A stretch of DNA of 64,000 nt from NCBI GenBank assembly GCA_033721915.1, contig JAWWAC010000001.1:151086-215085 (forward strand), read 5' to 3'. Shown here piece after piece: positions 18,827-27,548 of this stretch (its first letter is position 1; the number at the start of each line of letters is the position of its first letter). The stretch comes from REBR01 sp033721915. GTDB lineage: Bacteria; Pseudomonadota; Gammaproteobacteria; Pseudomonadales; Oleiphilaceae. The translations under genes were made by a program, and so were the position numbers. The notes below the pieces were generated by a model. That model worked only from the letters and a program-made list of their open reading frames with translations. It was not told where the DNA came from and did no database searches.

Positions 18827-19904
18827 GGGACGCTTTATCCGCGTCCTCCTCGTTCCCATTGGCCCCGCAGGGCACCAGCAGCGCCTGCCAGGCCTGGTGG
18901 TGGCGCAGGCTGGCCCGGTCCAGTGACTGCCACACCGAGCCCTCCCCCTCACGGATATTGCGCGTCAGGAAATCCTCCATGCCCGGTGGTATCGCCACCC
19001 TCTGCCGGGCCATCAGTTGCTGCAGTGGCGGCAGCAGCAGCTCCCGGGCCTGTTGCAGCAACTCCAGGTAGGGCCGCACCCGCTCCGCGTAGTAGCCGTT
19101 GTAGAGGTCCCGGGCCCCGTCGGCCAGCCCGGCGGGCTGCCCATCCGGGCACAGGGGGTCCCGCAGGCGCTTCTCCATCATTCCGGCACCGTCCTCGAGG
19201 CGCGCGGCCATCAGCTCGGCACTGCGCAGCAGCTTGCCGGCGGTGGCGCCGGACTGCCAGCGCTGGTAGACGCCATGGAGCGGTTCCAGCTCATCCGGAC
19301 GGGAATCCCCGGCCAGTGACGCCACCGCCTCCGTCATGGTCACCAGGCTTTGCCGTGCTTCCTGAAGAGTTTGCGGGGGCATGTCCTGCGGCAGGGTGCC
19401 CTGTGAGCGGCTGAGGAAGGAGGCCAGCTCCTCACTGCCCCAGGTGGCGTTCCAGATGGCGGTGGGCAGTGAGTCTTTCTTGGATTCCAGAGCCTCTTTC
19501 AGGGCTTCTGCGCGGCGCTCATTGTCGATGGAAGGCAGGCAGCGCCCGGCGGCGCTGATAAAGCGCACCTCGTACTCCAGACGGGTACCCGGGTGCATGA
19601 CACGGCCCAGACTGGAGGTGCGCTCACCCACCACCACCTGCAGATCGCAGCCGTACAGTGAGAGAAAATCCACCAGCCCCATATCCAGCTCCGGCATCTC
19701 CAGCACCCGCTCACGGCGCCTGGGCAGCGCCTCCACCGTGGCCACCGGTGACGGCACCAGTGGCTGCTCCAGCAGGCCGGAGAGGCGCTGCAGGTACTGG
19801 TCCATGCGCTGTGTGGATTCGTCCCCGAGGCTGCAGGCGGACAGGGCCAGTGCCATGGCGAGCGCCACCAGTGGGGTCAGACCAAGCCGGGATAAGGCCT
19901 TCAT
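18822..19904 (-). CDS. DUF3080 lipoprotein
   Basis: 360 residues. Lipobox LSAC (Cys24) follows a hydrophobic signal. The mature protein is mostly helical with DUF3080 features: RRRERVLEMPELDMGLVDFLSLYGCDLQ near residue 65 and a conserved Trp-rich IWNATWGSEELASFLSR near 150. Family function is unknown. Monocistronic and convergent with the GspE-like gene. Confidence 0.82.
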   Translation of the reverse strand: MKALSRLGLTPLVALAMALALSACSLGDESTQRMDQYLQRLSGLLEQPLVPSPVATVEALPRRRERVLEMPELDMGLVDFLSLYGCDLQVVVGERTSSLGRVMHPGTRLEYEVRFISAAGRCLPSIDNERRAEALKEALESKKDSLPTAIWNATWGSEELASFLSRSQGTLPQDMPPQTLQEARQSLVTMTEAVASLAGDSRPDELEPLHGVYQRWQSGATAGKLLRSAELMAARLEDGAGMMEKRLRDPLCPDGQPAGLADGARDLYNGYYAERVRPYLELLQQARELLLPPLQQLMARQRVAIPPGMEDFLTRNIREGEGSVWQSLDRASLRHHQAWQALLVPCGANGNEEDADKASR

Positions 19905-19934
19905 GGGTTGCCTCGTCGTCGCGTAAAAAAGAAT

Positions 19935-20963
19935 TCAGAGACGACTGTTACGATGCAAGCGGCGATGCCGCTCAGCGATCAGCTGCGCCAGTATGGCAAT
20001 GGCCACCTCGCCGGGGGTGCGACTGCCGATGATAAATCCGATGGGGGCGTGAATGGTGCCGATCCAGTGGGAGGGCACCCCCAGCTTGTACAGCCTGTCC
20101 TTGCGACGGCCATGGGCCTTGTCCGAGCCCAGCGCCCCCACGTAGAAGGCGGGGGTATCCATGGCCGCCACCAGTCCGGGGTCGTCCACCCTGGGGTCGT
20201 CCGCCAGTGCCAGTATGGCGCAGCAGTAATCCTGGAAGTCCCCGGCCACCAGCTCCTCAGGAGGGCCGCACTGCAGGGCCACACCCGGCTCGGGGCGCTG
20301 CTGCCAGGCACTGGCCAGTGCCGGCCTGGGCTCGCAGACGGTGACGGCAAAATCCGACTGGCAGGCCAGCCTGGCCACCTGGCGGCTGATTTCCGTGGCT
20401 CCCAGCAACAGCACATGGCACACCGGCAGCAGTGTATGCAGCAGTACAGAGGGGTCTGACTCCAGCAGGTTGGGGATGCTGCGCTCCAGCAGCTGGCGCT
20501 GCGCGGTGGCCACAATCACCCGCCGGGTGGCGGGCTTGCGCTGTTCCAGTGCGTCTCTCAGCTGGCGGATGTGGTCCCCGTCATCGCCGTCCAGGGGTTC
20601 CAGCAGCAGCCGGATCAGCCCGGCATAGGGCAGCCCCTCGTCCTCACGCTCGCCGTTGTCCCAGAGGGCCTCCAGCCAGCGGGGCTGAACTGGCACCTCG
20701 CCCTGGCGCTCCTGCTCCAGCGCCTGCTCCACCAGTGCCCGCTCAGGGGGGCCGGCAAGTCCCAGCCACTGGCCCTGTTCATTGACGGCCACAAGGCTGC
20801 CGGGAGGGGTGATTGAGTGGTGATAGCTGTTGATCACCGTCACCAGCCAGGCTTTCTGGCCCTGCTCCAGCCAGCCGCACAGGGTGGCGAGCAGTTGCAG
20901 TGCGCGGTCACGGCTTTGCGGGAAAGCCCCCTGGCCGTTGTCCGACTCTGTTGCCTCGCTCAT
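19935..20963 (-). CDS. XdhC family protein (molybdenum-enzyme maturation)
   Basis: 342 residues with an N-terminal XdhC/CoxI domain (about 20-90, WLVTVINSYHHSITPPGSLVAVNEQGQWLG) and a C-terminal Rossmann-like XdhC domain (about 195-330, VLLLGATEISRQVARLACQ and FYVGALGSDKAHGRRKDRL). Family members insert sulfurated molybdenum cofactor into xanthine dehydrogenase-type enzymes. No xdhAB or cox genes are in the window, so the client is elsewhere. The 17-bp tandem repeat array lies between it and smr. Confidence 0.88.
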   Translation of the reverse strand: MSEATESDNGQGAFPQSRDRALQLLATLCGWLEQGQKAWLVTVINSYHHSITPPGSLVAVNEQGQWLGLAGPPERALVEQALEQERQGEVPVQPRWLEALWDNGEREDEGLPYAGLIRLLLEPLDGDDGDHIRQLRDALEQRKPATRRVIVATAQRQLLERSIPNLLESDPSVLLHTLLPVCHVLLLGATEISRQVARLACQSDFAVTVCEPRPALASAWQQRPEPGVALQCGPPEELVAGDFQDYCCAILALADDPRVDDPGLVAAMDTPAFYVGALGSDKAHGRRKDRLYKLGVPSHWIGTIHAPIGFIIGSRTPGEVAIAILAQLIAERHRRLHRNSRL

Positions 20964-20976
20964 CCCTCACCCCCGT

Positions 20977-21056
20977 TAATGGCTTTTATTCGGCGCTAAT
21001 GGCTTTTTCGAGCTAATGGCTTTTTCGAGCTAATGGCTTTTTCGAGCTAATGGCTT
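20977..21056. repeat. 17-bp tandem repeat between smr and xdhC
   Basis: Three identical tandem copies of TAATGGCTTTTTCGAGC (20997-21013, 21014-21030, 21031-21047). A variant 20-bp unit flanks them on the left (20977-20996) and a truncated TAATGGCTT on the right (21048-21056). The last array units provide the stop codon of smr. Looks like a slippage-generated VNTR. Confidence 0.9.
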
Positions 21057-21628
21057 CCATGACGCTCGCGATTGTGGTCCCGGGACTTCTGGTTCTTGCG
21101 GAACATGACATAGACGGCACCGGTGCCACCATGGTGCATCTGTGCGGTGTGAAAGGCCATGACATCCGGCAGCTCACGCAGCCACTTGCTGAGATAGCTC
21201 TTGATCACGGCGATGCGGTCCGGGTTGCGTTCGCCCTTGCCGTGGAGGATCAGCACATTGCGGGCGCCAAAACGCACCCCTTCACGGACAAAGTTGAACA
21301 CCTCCTGGCGGGCCTCCTCCACGGTTTTGCGGTGCAGGTCCAGCCGTGCCTCGATCTCATACTGCCCCAGACGCAGCTTCTTGAACACGCCGTTCTGTAT
21401 GCCGGGTCGCTTGAAGCTGAGGTGGTCCCCAGGGCCCAGCCACTCCACATGGTCCGATGTCAGGGGGTTGCGGTCCGGCGTGGCCTCCAGTACGGCGGCA
21501 CGCTGGCGCTCCAGGTGGCCTGGGGTGATCTGCACACTGGTTTCCACCGGGGCGCGGTTGGGACGACGGATGGGCTGCACCCCTTCCATCTCTTCGAGAA
21601 ACGCCTTGCGCTCGTCTTTTGATGTCAT
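21047..21628 (-). CDS. Smr domain protein (SmrA-like)
   Basis: 193 residues. N-terminal linker with the conserved VQPIRRPNRAPVET and LGPGDHLSFKRPGIQ segments, then a Smr domain (about 95-180) with LDLHRKTVEEAR and ILHGKGERNP, the LDxH and HGxG signatures of the MutS2-type nuclease fold. The stand-alone gammaproteobacterial form is probably a nucleic-acid-binding or nicking protein; its substrate is unproven. The stop is created by the tandem repeat, so array changes could alter the C-terminus. Confidence 0.9.
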   Translation of the reverse strand: MTSKDERKAFLEEMEGVQPIRRPNRAPVETSVQITPGHLERQRAAVLEATPDRNPLTSDHVEWLGPGDHLSFKRPGIQNGVFKKLRLGQYEIEARLDLHRKTVEEARQEVFNFVREGVRFGARNVLILHGKGERNPDRIAVIKSYLSKWLRELPDVMAFHTAQMHHGGTGAVYVMFRKNQKSRDHNRERHGSH

Positions 21629-21671
21629 CCCTCAGTCTCCTCAGCGACCCGCCCCCGTCAGGCCCGGGGGG

Positions 21672-22490
21672 TCAGTCGCGGATAAACAGGTCCAGATAGG
21701 CCGCGTACAGGGACCCGGTCATAAAGGTCACCACGGACAGCATAAACACCGTGATCAGCACCGGCCCGGCCAGGGGAACCAGCGCCAGCAGGTTGACCAG
21801 CATGAAGATCACGAACCAGCACAGCCCCCACAGCATAAAGGCCGGCAACGCCTTGATACAGGCCGTGAAGCTCAGGGCAATGGCCCGGTAGGCACTTTTG
21901 CTGTGCTGATGCACCAGCAGCGGGGCAAAGGCAAAGGCCATCAGCAACAGCAGTGTCAGCAGCACCGCCAGCAGCATCGGCCACATCAGCTGGGTGAGGA
22001 CCTGCTCCAGTGTCTGCGGGTCGAAGCCGCCCTCCTGGGGCACCATCCAGGCCTGCAGCTGTTCCGCACCCACTACGCTGGCCATATGGGCAAACACCAG
22101 CACCATCACCGCCACCGACAGGGCCAGGTAGGCCCCGCCCAGCATCAGCAGTGGCCCTGGCTGGCGGTACGGGCGGAACAAGTCCGTCAGGACCACCGGC
22201 TTTTCCTCCAGGGCATGGCGATAGGCCAGATAGAGCCCGGCGCTGAGGTGGGGCCAGAACAGCAGTGCCGCCAGTGCCCCCACCATGGGCACCATCTGCA
22301 CGGCCACGAACAGCACCGTGGCGAGAATGCCCATGGCCGTGAGGTTCAGCGGCGCGCTGCGCCACAGGCCCATCCCTTCACGAACCCAGGCAATGCCCCT
22401 TGCGGCCGGCACCGTGGCCGGTGATTTCAGCCCCGAGGCATCCATGGCCCGGCCCTGGTGATTGCTATCACTGTAGTCCTGCTCTGACAT
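21672..22490 (-). CDS. BPSS1780-like integral membrane protein
   Basis: 272 residues with about six transmembrane helices (near 50-70, 72-95, 120-145, 175-200, 215-235 and 240-262). The soluble N-terminus is followed by GIAWVREGMGLWRSAPL, which opens the BPSS1780 family domain, and LFRPYRQPGPLLMLGGAYL is also typical. Function unknown. Divergent from the response regulator gene. Confidence 0.75.
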   Translation of the reverse strand: MSEQDYSDSNHQGRAMDASGLKSPATVPAARGIAWVREGMGLWRSAPLNLTAMGILATVLFVAVQMVPMVGALAALLFWPHLSAGLYLAYRHALEEKPVVLTDLFRPYRQPGPLLMLGGAYLALSVAVMVLVFAHMASVVGAEQLQAWMVPQEGGFDPQTLEQVLTQLMWPMLLAVLLTLLLLMAFAFAPLLVHQHSKSAYRAIALSFTACIKALPAFMLWGLCWFVIFMLVNLLALVPLAGPVLITVFMLSVVTFMTGSLYAAYLDLFIRD

Positions 22491-22607
22491 ACAAATCCCG
22501 TTTTGTCGCTATACTGGTTGAATGGCCAAGCCATACCCCTGAACACAGGCCTGACCCAGACGAGTGTTTTGCCTGGTAAATTGTTGACTGACAGCGGTGA
22601 ATGGTCA

Positions 22608-24257
22608 ATGGAAGAAACAGAACGCATGCAGTTATACCGTAAACTGCGGTTTCTGGTCACAGACGATTTCGAGAATTTCCGCAAATCACTGCGCCAGATG
22701 TTACGCAGCTTTGGTGCGGAAAAGATTGATATGGCCGCCAACGGCAATGAAACCATTGCCAAATGCGCCAATGAGCCGTTCGATGTGCTGATCTGCGATT
22801 ACAACCTGGGCAGCGGCAAGAACGGCCAGCAGACCCTGGAGGCGCTGCGCCACCAGGGTCTGCTCAAGCACACGGCCCTGTTTGCGATTGTCACGGCGGA
22901 GACCTCCCGTGAGATTGTCATGAGCGCCCGTGAGTACCGCCCGGACACCTACATTATCAAGCCCATCACCCAGGCCGTGCTGAAAAAACGCCTGGATGCA
23001 CTGATCGACCAGCGCCAGGCCCTGCTGCCCATCAACCAGGCACTGGACCAGGGGGATGAGGCCCTGGCTGTCACCCTCTGCAAGCAGCAGCAGGAAAGGC
23101 AGCCTCGTTACCGCAACGCCATCCGCAAAATCCAGGCGGAGCTGCACTGCCGCCTGGGTGAGTACGAGCCGGCCCGTGCCATCTACCAGCAGGTGCTGGC
23201 CAACCGGGAGCTGGCCTGGGCACGCCTGGGGCTGGGCCAGGTGGCCCTCGCCGCCAGTGAGCCGGATGAGGCCATCAGTGAGTTCGAGACACTGATCGAG
23301 AACAACCCGGACTTTGTCGAGGCCTACGATTACCTGGCTCGGGCACTGCGCATGAAAGGCCAGGACCGTCAGGCACAGAAGGTGCTGGAGCAGGCCGTTG
23401 AGCTGTCGCCACTGGCCATACTGCGCCAGCGGGATCTGGCGGAGGTGGCCGGCGATAACCAGGACATGGAAACCGCCGCCGGGGCCTGGCGGGCCACGGT
23501 CAAGCTCAGCGACAACTCGGTGCACGACTCACCGGAGAACTACCTGGGGCTGAGCCGCTGCCTGACCGAGCTCAGCGACGGCGAGGACAGCCCCGAGGGG
23601 CGCCGCTATGCGGACGAGGCACTGACCATCCTCAGGACCATCGGCAGCCGCTTCAAGGAGGACGACGATGCGGAGCTGCTGAGGACCCTGGTGGCGGCCC
23701 GTGTCTACGCCGGCCAGCAGCAGCCGGACAAGGGCCACAAGCTGCTCAACTCCGTCAGTGAGCAGCTCAACCCGGAAACCCTCACCGCCGATCAGGGCCT
23801 GGAATACGCCAGGGCGCTGTACGCACTGAAGGACCCGGGCAAGGCACAGGGGGTGCTGAACAAGCTGGCCGAGCGCTTTGAGAAGGACAAGCCGGTGATG
23901 GAGGCCATCGAGGCGCTGATGGACGAACCGGTCAGCTTCCAGCAGAAGCGCAAGGCGCGGGCACTGAACCGGGAGGGCATCAGTGCCTTCGAAGAGGGCC
24001 GTCTGGATGAGGCGGCGGAGGCCTTCAACCAGGCACTGGCACTGGTGCCACAGCATCCGGCACTGAACCTCAACCTGGTGCAGGTGCTGCTGAAGAACGT
24101 CAGCCAGGGGGAGTCACCGGATGCCAGCCTGCTCAAACGCTGCCAGAGCTGCCTCGACCAGCTCGCTCACCTGCCGCCCCAGCACCGTCAGTACAAGCGT
24201 TTCCGGCACCTGCAGGAGCGTATACAAAGTCTCAGGAACCGGGAGAACACACAGTGA
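22608..24257 (+). CDS. Response regulator with TPR output domain
   Basis: 549 residues from the ATG at 22608; another ATG at 22626 is equally possible, while the longest frame would start upstream of a likely -10 TATACT (22510-22515). CheY-like receiver (about 10-130): acidic pair in VTDDF, phosphoacceptor Asp64 in ICDYNLG, Thr in IVTAET and Lys in YIIKPI. The rest (about 150-540) is tetratricopeptide-like repeats rather than a DNA-binding or enzymatic domain, so output is probably protein-protein. The stop overlaps the histidine kinase start by 4 bp. Confidence 0.88.
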   Translation: MEETERMQLYRKLRFLVTDDFENFRKSLRQMLRSFGAEKIDMAANGNETIAKCANEPFDVLICDYNLGSGKNGQQTLEALRHQGLLKHTALFAIVTAETSREIVMSAREYRPDTYIIKPITQAVLKKRLDALIDQRQALLPINQALDQGDEALAVTLCKQQQERQPRYRNAIRKIQAELHCRLGEYEPARAIYQQVLANRELAWARLGLGQVALAASEPDEAISEFETLIENNPDFVEAYDYLARALRMKGQDRQAQKVLEQAVELSPLAILRQRDLAEVAGDNQDMETAAGAWRATVKLSDNSVHDSPENYLGLSRCLTELSDGEDSPEGRRYADEALTILRTIGSRFKEDDDAELLRTLVAARVYAGQQQPDKGHKLLNSVSEQLNPETLTADQGLEYARALYALKDPGKAQGVLNKLAERFEKDKPVMEAIEALMDEPVSFQQKRKARALNREGISAFEEGRLDEAAEAFNQALALVPQHPALNLNLVQVLLKNVSQGESPDASLLKRCQSCLDQLAHLPPQHRQYKRFRHLQERIQSLRNRENTQ

Positions 24258-24931
24258 GTGACAAGATCGATTTTTCCACTGTCATCGCCTCCGCCGTCCA
24301 TGACATGAAGAACTCACTGGGCATGCTGCTGCACTCGGTGGATGAGCTGCGCACAGAGTTGCCGGACTCCATACGCAACACCGACCGGTTCAACACACTG
24401 CAGTACGAGGCACAGAGGGTCCATGGCGACCTGGTGCAGCTGCTGAGCATTTACCGGCTGGACCAGAAGACACTCAGCCCCCATATTGAGGAGCAGTCCG
24501 TTGCGGAGTTCCTGGAGGAGCAGCTGGCACGGCATCAGCCACTGCTGGATGGCATGGGGCTGGAAGTGACACTGGACTGCCAGGCCGACGAGGGCTACTT
24601 CGATGCCAACCTGATTGCCGGCATCCTCAACAACACCATCAACAACGCACTGCGCTATACCCGCCGGCACATACTGGTGAGCGCCCGGCACGAGTCGGAT
24701 TATCTGGTGATCAGTGTGCAGGATGACGGGCAGGGCTTTCCCGAGCATATGCAGGACAGCCCACTGGACACTCAGGGCAGCGTGGACTTCGCCAACGGCA
24801 ATACCCAGCTGGGGCTGTTTTTTGCCGACCAGGTGGCGCGCATGCACCGAGAGGGGGACAGAAAGGGTTTTATCCGGCTCAACAACACCGGCAAGCTCGG
24901 CGGTGGCAATTTCGAGCTGTGGCTGCCCTAG
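24254..24931 (+). CDS. Soluble sensor histidine kinase
   Basis: 225 residues, no transmembrane segment. The dimerisation helix carries phosphoacceptor His16 in AVHDMKNSL. The HATPase domain has N-box ILNNTINNALRYT (about 127-139), G1 DDGQGFPEHM and a G2-like GNTQLGLFFADQVARMH. No input domain is present, so it is driven by a partner or by cytoplasmic cues. Translationally coupled to the TPR response regulator, its obvious partner. Confidence 0.85.
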   Translation: MSDKIDFSTVIASAVHDMKNSLGMLLHSVDELRTELPDSIRNTDRFNTLQYEAQRVHGDLVQLLSIYRLDQKTLSPHIEEQSVAEFLEEQLARHQPLLDGMGLEVTLDCQADEGYFDANLIAGILNNTINNALRYTRRHILVSARHESDYLVISVQDDGQGFPEHMQDSPLDTQGSVDFANGNTQLGLFFADQVARMHREGDRKGFIRLNNTGKLGGGNFELWLP

Positions 24932-25005
24932 AGATCCGGCAACGACCCCATCAATCCGGCCATCCGGAACTCCAGGCAGTCAGCCTGACGGTTCATTCCG
25001 GGCTG

Positions 25006-25293
25006 TCAGCCCCGGGCACTCCACACATTGCACCAGCCATCGGCGGAGACGGCCTTATTGGGGAACAGGTTGCAGCCCACCCAGCCTTGTTCCAGATCGC
25101 CCTTGGCGTGGACGCAGTTGCGGCAGTACTCCCCTTCCACGGGGGATTCTTCCACGTACTTCAGCCCCTGGGCCTGTGGCGACGCCACATCCACTTTCTC
25201 CTTGTCGGCCCATTCGGCGTAGACGGCTTTCAGGGGAATCAGTGTGGCGCCGGCGGTGGCGATGGAGGCTTTGAGAAAATCACGACGTTTCAT
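25006..25293 (-). CDS. High-potential iron-sulfur protein (HiPIP), Tat-exported
   Basis: 95 residues. Twin-arginine signal RRDFLKA at the N-terminus, then a mature domain with four cluster cysteines, Cys57, Cys60, Cys74 and Cys88 (YCRNC, GCNLF, GWCNVW), the HiPIP spacing. Binds one 4Fe-4S cluster and acts as a periplasmic electron carrier, often to a terminal oxidase or photosynthetic reaction centre. AAGGA precedes the ATG. Monocistronic; partner redox enzymes are not in the window. Confidence 0.93.
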   Translation of the reverse strand: MKRRDFLKASIATAGATLIPLKAVYAEWADKEKVDVASPQAQGLKYVEESPVEGEYCRNCVHAKGDLEQGWVGCNLFPNKAVSADGWCNVWSARG

Positions 25294-25667
25294 GGTGGCA
25301 TCCTTTGATCAGGCAATTAAGAAACAGGGTATTCATGAACATTGATTGTAGGGGTATTACGCCGCCAAAAAACCATCAGACCACATTTTTTTGTGGGTAT
25401 CTCCTTGTTTTTTCTCGTTTTTTGAGAAAGCTTCTGCGAATCATTTGCATTGAGATTTATGTCCCTGAAGCCCGTTGACAGGGATCACCCAGGCCGACTT
25501 CGGATAGTCCCCGCAAAAGCAATGGGTTAAGCTTGGACACCGGATTTTCACCCACCACCATGGTAGACTTCGCAGTTTGCGGGAGACACCCGGTATCGGT
25601 TCTCTGCCAGGACAGGACCGGGGGCCTGTCCCAATCCCCATGACAACCAGGACGCGCCGGCCGACTT
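25294..25667. other. 374-bp intergenic region, no gene seen
   Basis: AT-rich segment between divergent HiPIP and glycosyltransferase genes. It holds poly-T tracts and a short stem CCACA-N6-TGTGG (25381-25396), and must contain both promoters. TACAAT on the minus strand near 25350 is a possible -10 for HiPIP without a clear -35. Reading frames here show no family likeness. Confidence 0.5.
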
Positions 25668-26567
25668 ATGCAGGACATGCCGTATAAACTCCAACTCCTT
25701 TTCTTCCGACTGGCCGCCGGCGGCTGGCTGCCGGCGCGCTGGTTCGAGCCCCGCCTGCCGTCGCCCTCACAGCGCCAGGCCCGCACGGGCCACCTGTCAC
25801 TGGAGGTGGTCAGCCATTGCTGGAATTACTCCCACTTCCTGGCCTATCAGCTCAGCTCACTGGTGCTGTTTCCCCCCACCCGTCTGAGCGTGACCATGAC
25901 GGTGTTCTACTGCGAGGAGGACCCGGGTACGGTGCGCCTGCTGGAGCATTTCGGCACACTGGCGGTCCCCGGCGTGACCTGGAACTGGCGCCCTCTGCCG
26001 CGCCAGCAGCTGTTCCGACGCAGCATCGGGCGCAACCGGGCGGCACTGGAGACACAAGCCGACTGGGTGTGGTTCACCGACTGCGACCTGATGTTCCGTG
26101 AGGGCTGCCTGGATACCCTGAGCGATCTGCTGCAGGGTCGTACTGAGGCACTGGTCTACCCCCGGGAAGAGCGCACCACGGATCTTCTGGCGGAGGACAA
26201 CCCCATGCTCAGGGCCGGCGCCAGCGACCCGGCGGTGCTGGACATTGACACCCGTTCCTTCAGCACCCGGACCCCTTCCAAGGCCACGGGGCCACTGCAG
26301 ATCGCCCATGGGGATGTGTGCCGTGCCGTAGGCTACTGCCGCGCCATCGCCGTCTACCAGAAGCCGGTGGAATCATTTGCCAAGTGCCAGGAGGACAGGG
26401 CTTTCCGCTGGCTGCTGGGCAGTGCCGGTGAGCCACTGCCCATCCCCGGTGTGTACCGCATCCGCCATATCGACAAGGGCCGCTACAGCGGCAGCGAGAC
26501 CCGTAACCGGCTGCGCGGCCGCCTGCGGCAGATCCAGTCCCGCTGGCGCGACCGGCACTCCGGTTAA
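25668..26567 (+). CDS. Glycosyltransferase, GT-A fold (family 2-like)
   Basis: 299 residues. The donor-site DxD-like motif lies in WVWFTDCDLMFREGCLDTL (about 125-143), and LSLEVVSHCWNYSHFL precedes the Rossmann-like start near residue 45. A C-terminal Asp/Glu pair (CQEDRAFRWLLG) is in the position of the catalytic base. No membrane helices, so it acts at the cytoplasmic face. The sugar and acceptor cannot be read. First of two plus-strand glycosyltransferases converging on a third. Confidence 0.75.
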   Translation: MQDMPYKLQLLFFRLAAGGWLPARWFEPRLPSPSQRQARTGHLSLEVVSHCWNYSHFLAYQLSSLVLFPPTRLSVTMTVFYCEEDPGTVRLLEHFGTLAVPGVTWNWRPLPRQQLFRRSIGRNRAALETQADWVWFTDCDLMFREGCLDTLSDLLQGRTEALVYPREERTTDLLAEDNPMLRAGASDPAVLDIDTRSFSTRTPSKATGPLQIAHGDVCRAVGYCRAIAVYQKPVESFAKCQEDRAFRWLLGSAGEPLPIPGVYRIRHIDKGRYSGSETRNRLRGRLRQIQSRWRDRHSG

Positions 26568-26603
26568 GTCGCGTTCCATCTGAACTCTGATAAAGGCCAA
26601 CCC

Positions 26604-27518
26604 ATGACAGCCCGACTGTTATTCTGTGTTTTCTCCTTTAACCGGGGTCGCTTCCTGGAGCACTGCGTGAGGTCCATCGAGCAGTCCGTGCCCGGTGCCG
26701 ACATCGCCGTTTTCGATGACGACAGTGACGACAAGGCCACCCGGGAGGTGCTGCAGCGACTCTCCGACAGACACACCGTCATACAGCCGGGCAAAGAGTC
26801 CAGCCACAAGCTGGGTGGGCTTTATGGCAACATGCAGTCCGCACTGGAGTACGGCGCCGAATGGCCACTGGTGTGCTTCCTGCAGGACGACATGCAGGTG
26901 GTGAGAGCCGTGACGGAGGAGGAAATCGAGGGGTTTGACCGCTGTTTCGAGGAAAACCCGGACCTGGCCTTCCTCCACCCCTGCTTTCTCAAGGGGCTCA
27001 ACCGGGAGCGGGACAGGGCCACACTGGAGTACCAGCCCTCGCTGCGGGCCTACCGCCGCCAGGACACCCGACAGAGCGCCGGCCAGTATTTCTCCGCCAT
27101 TCTGATCACCCGCCCCTTAAGGCTGCTGGAAAAGAACTGGCAGTTTGGCCGTTCGGAGCCGGACAACGACCGGCAGGCCCGGGAGCATTTCGGCCGCATT
27201 GCCCACCTGTTTGCCCCCTTCGCCATGTGGCTGCCGGCGGTGCCGGCCTATCGCGGCAAGCGCAAGACACTGGCACTGCGGCTGGCGGAGAAATACCGCC
27301 CCTGCGGCTTTTTCCCCTACCTCATGCTGGACCAGCAGGCCACTGAGCAACTGCAACGGCGCCCTGCCTCACAGCTGCCTGTGGCGGAGGATTTCCTGGT
27401 GTGCGAGAACCGGCGCCTGGAAAAACCCTGGGGCTATTACCCCATGCAGGGCAGCCGCTGGCTGAAGAAGCTCAACAGCCTGGAGCTGGCACTGAGAAAG
27501 CTGTTTGCCGGACGCTGA
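26604..27518 (+). CDS. Glycosyltransferase family 2-like protein
   Basis: 304 residues. GT-A nucleotide-binding start LLFCVFSFNRGRFLEHCVRSI with DIAVFDDDSDDKATREVL (about 5-50), then the DxD-like LVCFLQDDMQVV (about 90-101). The C-terminal half departs from standard GT2 proteins and has no membrane helix. 36 bp after the previous glycosyltransferase, so the two form an operon. Convergent with the minus-strand glycosyltransferase at 27549. Confidence 0.75.
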   Translation: MTARLLFCVFSFNRGRFLEHCVRSIEQSVPGADIAVFDDDSDDKATREVLQRLSDRHTVIQPGKESSHKLGGLYGNMQSALEYGAEWPLVCFLQDDMQVVRAVTEEEIEGFDRCFEENPDLAFLHPCFLKGLNRERDRATLEYQPSLRAYRRQDTRQSAGQYFSAILITRPLRLLEKNWQFGRSEPDNDRQAREHFGRIAHLFAPFAMWLPAVPAYRGKRKTLALRLAEKYRPCGFFPYLMLDQQATEQLQRRPASQLPVAEDFLVCENRRLEKPWGYYPMQGSRWLKKLNSLELALRKLFAGR

Positions 27519-27548
27519 TCCGGAGCCGGCCATGGCTGCCACGGCCGA

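Noticed and set aside
20977..21056. CRISPR array
   Set aside because: Units are only 17 bp and directly adjacent with no spacers; no cas genes anywhere in the window.
25441..25786. Minus-strand gene in the HiPIP-glycosyltransferase gap
   Set aside because: The frame runs into the glycosyltransferase coding region antisense, and its peptide has no recognisable features.
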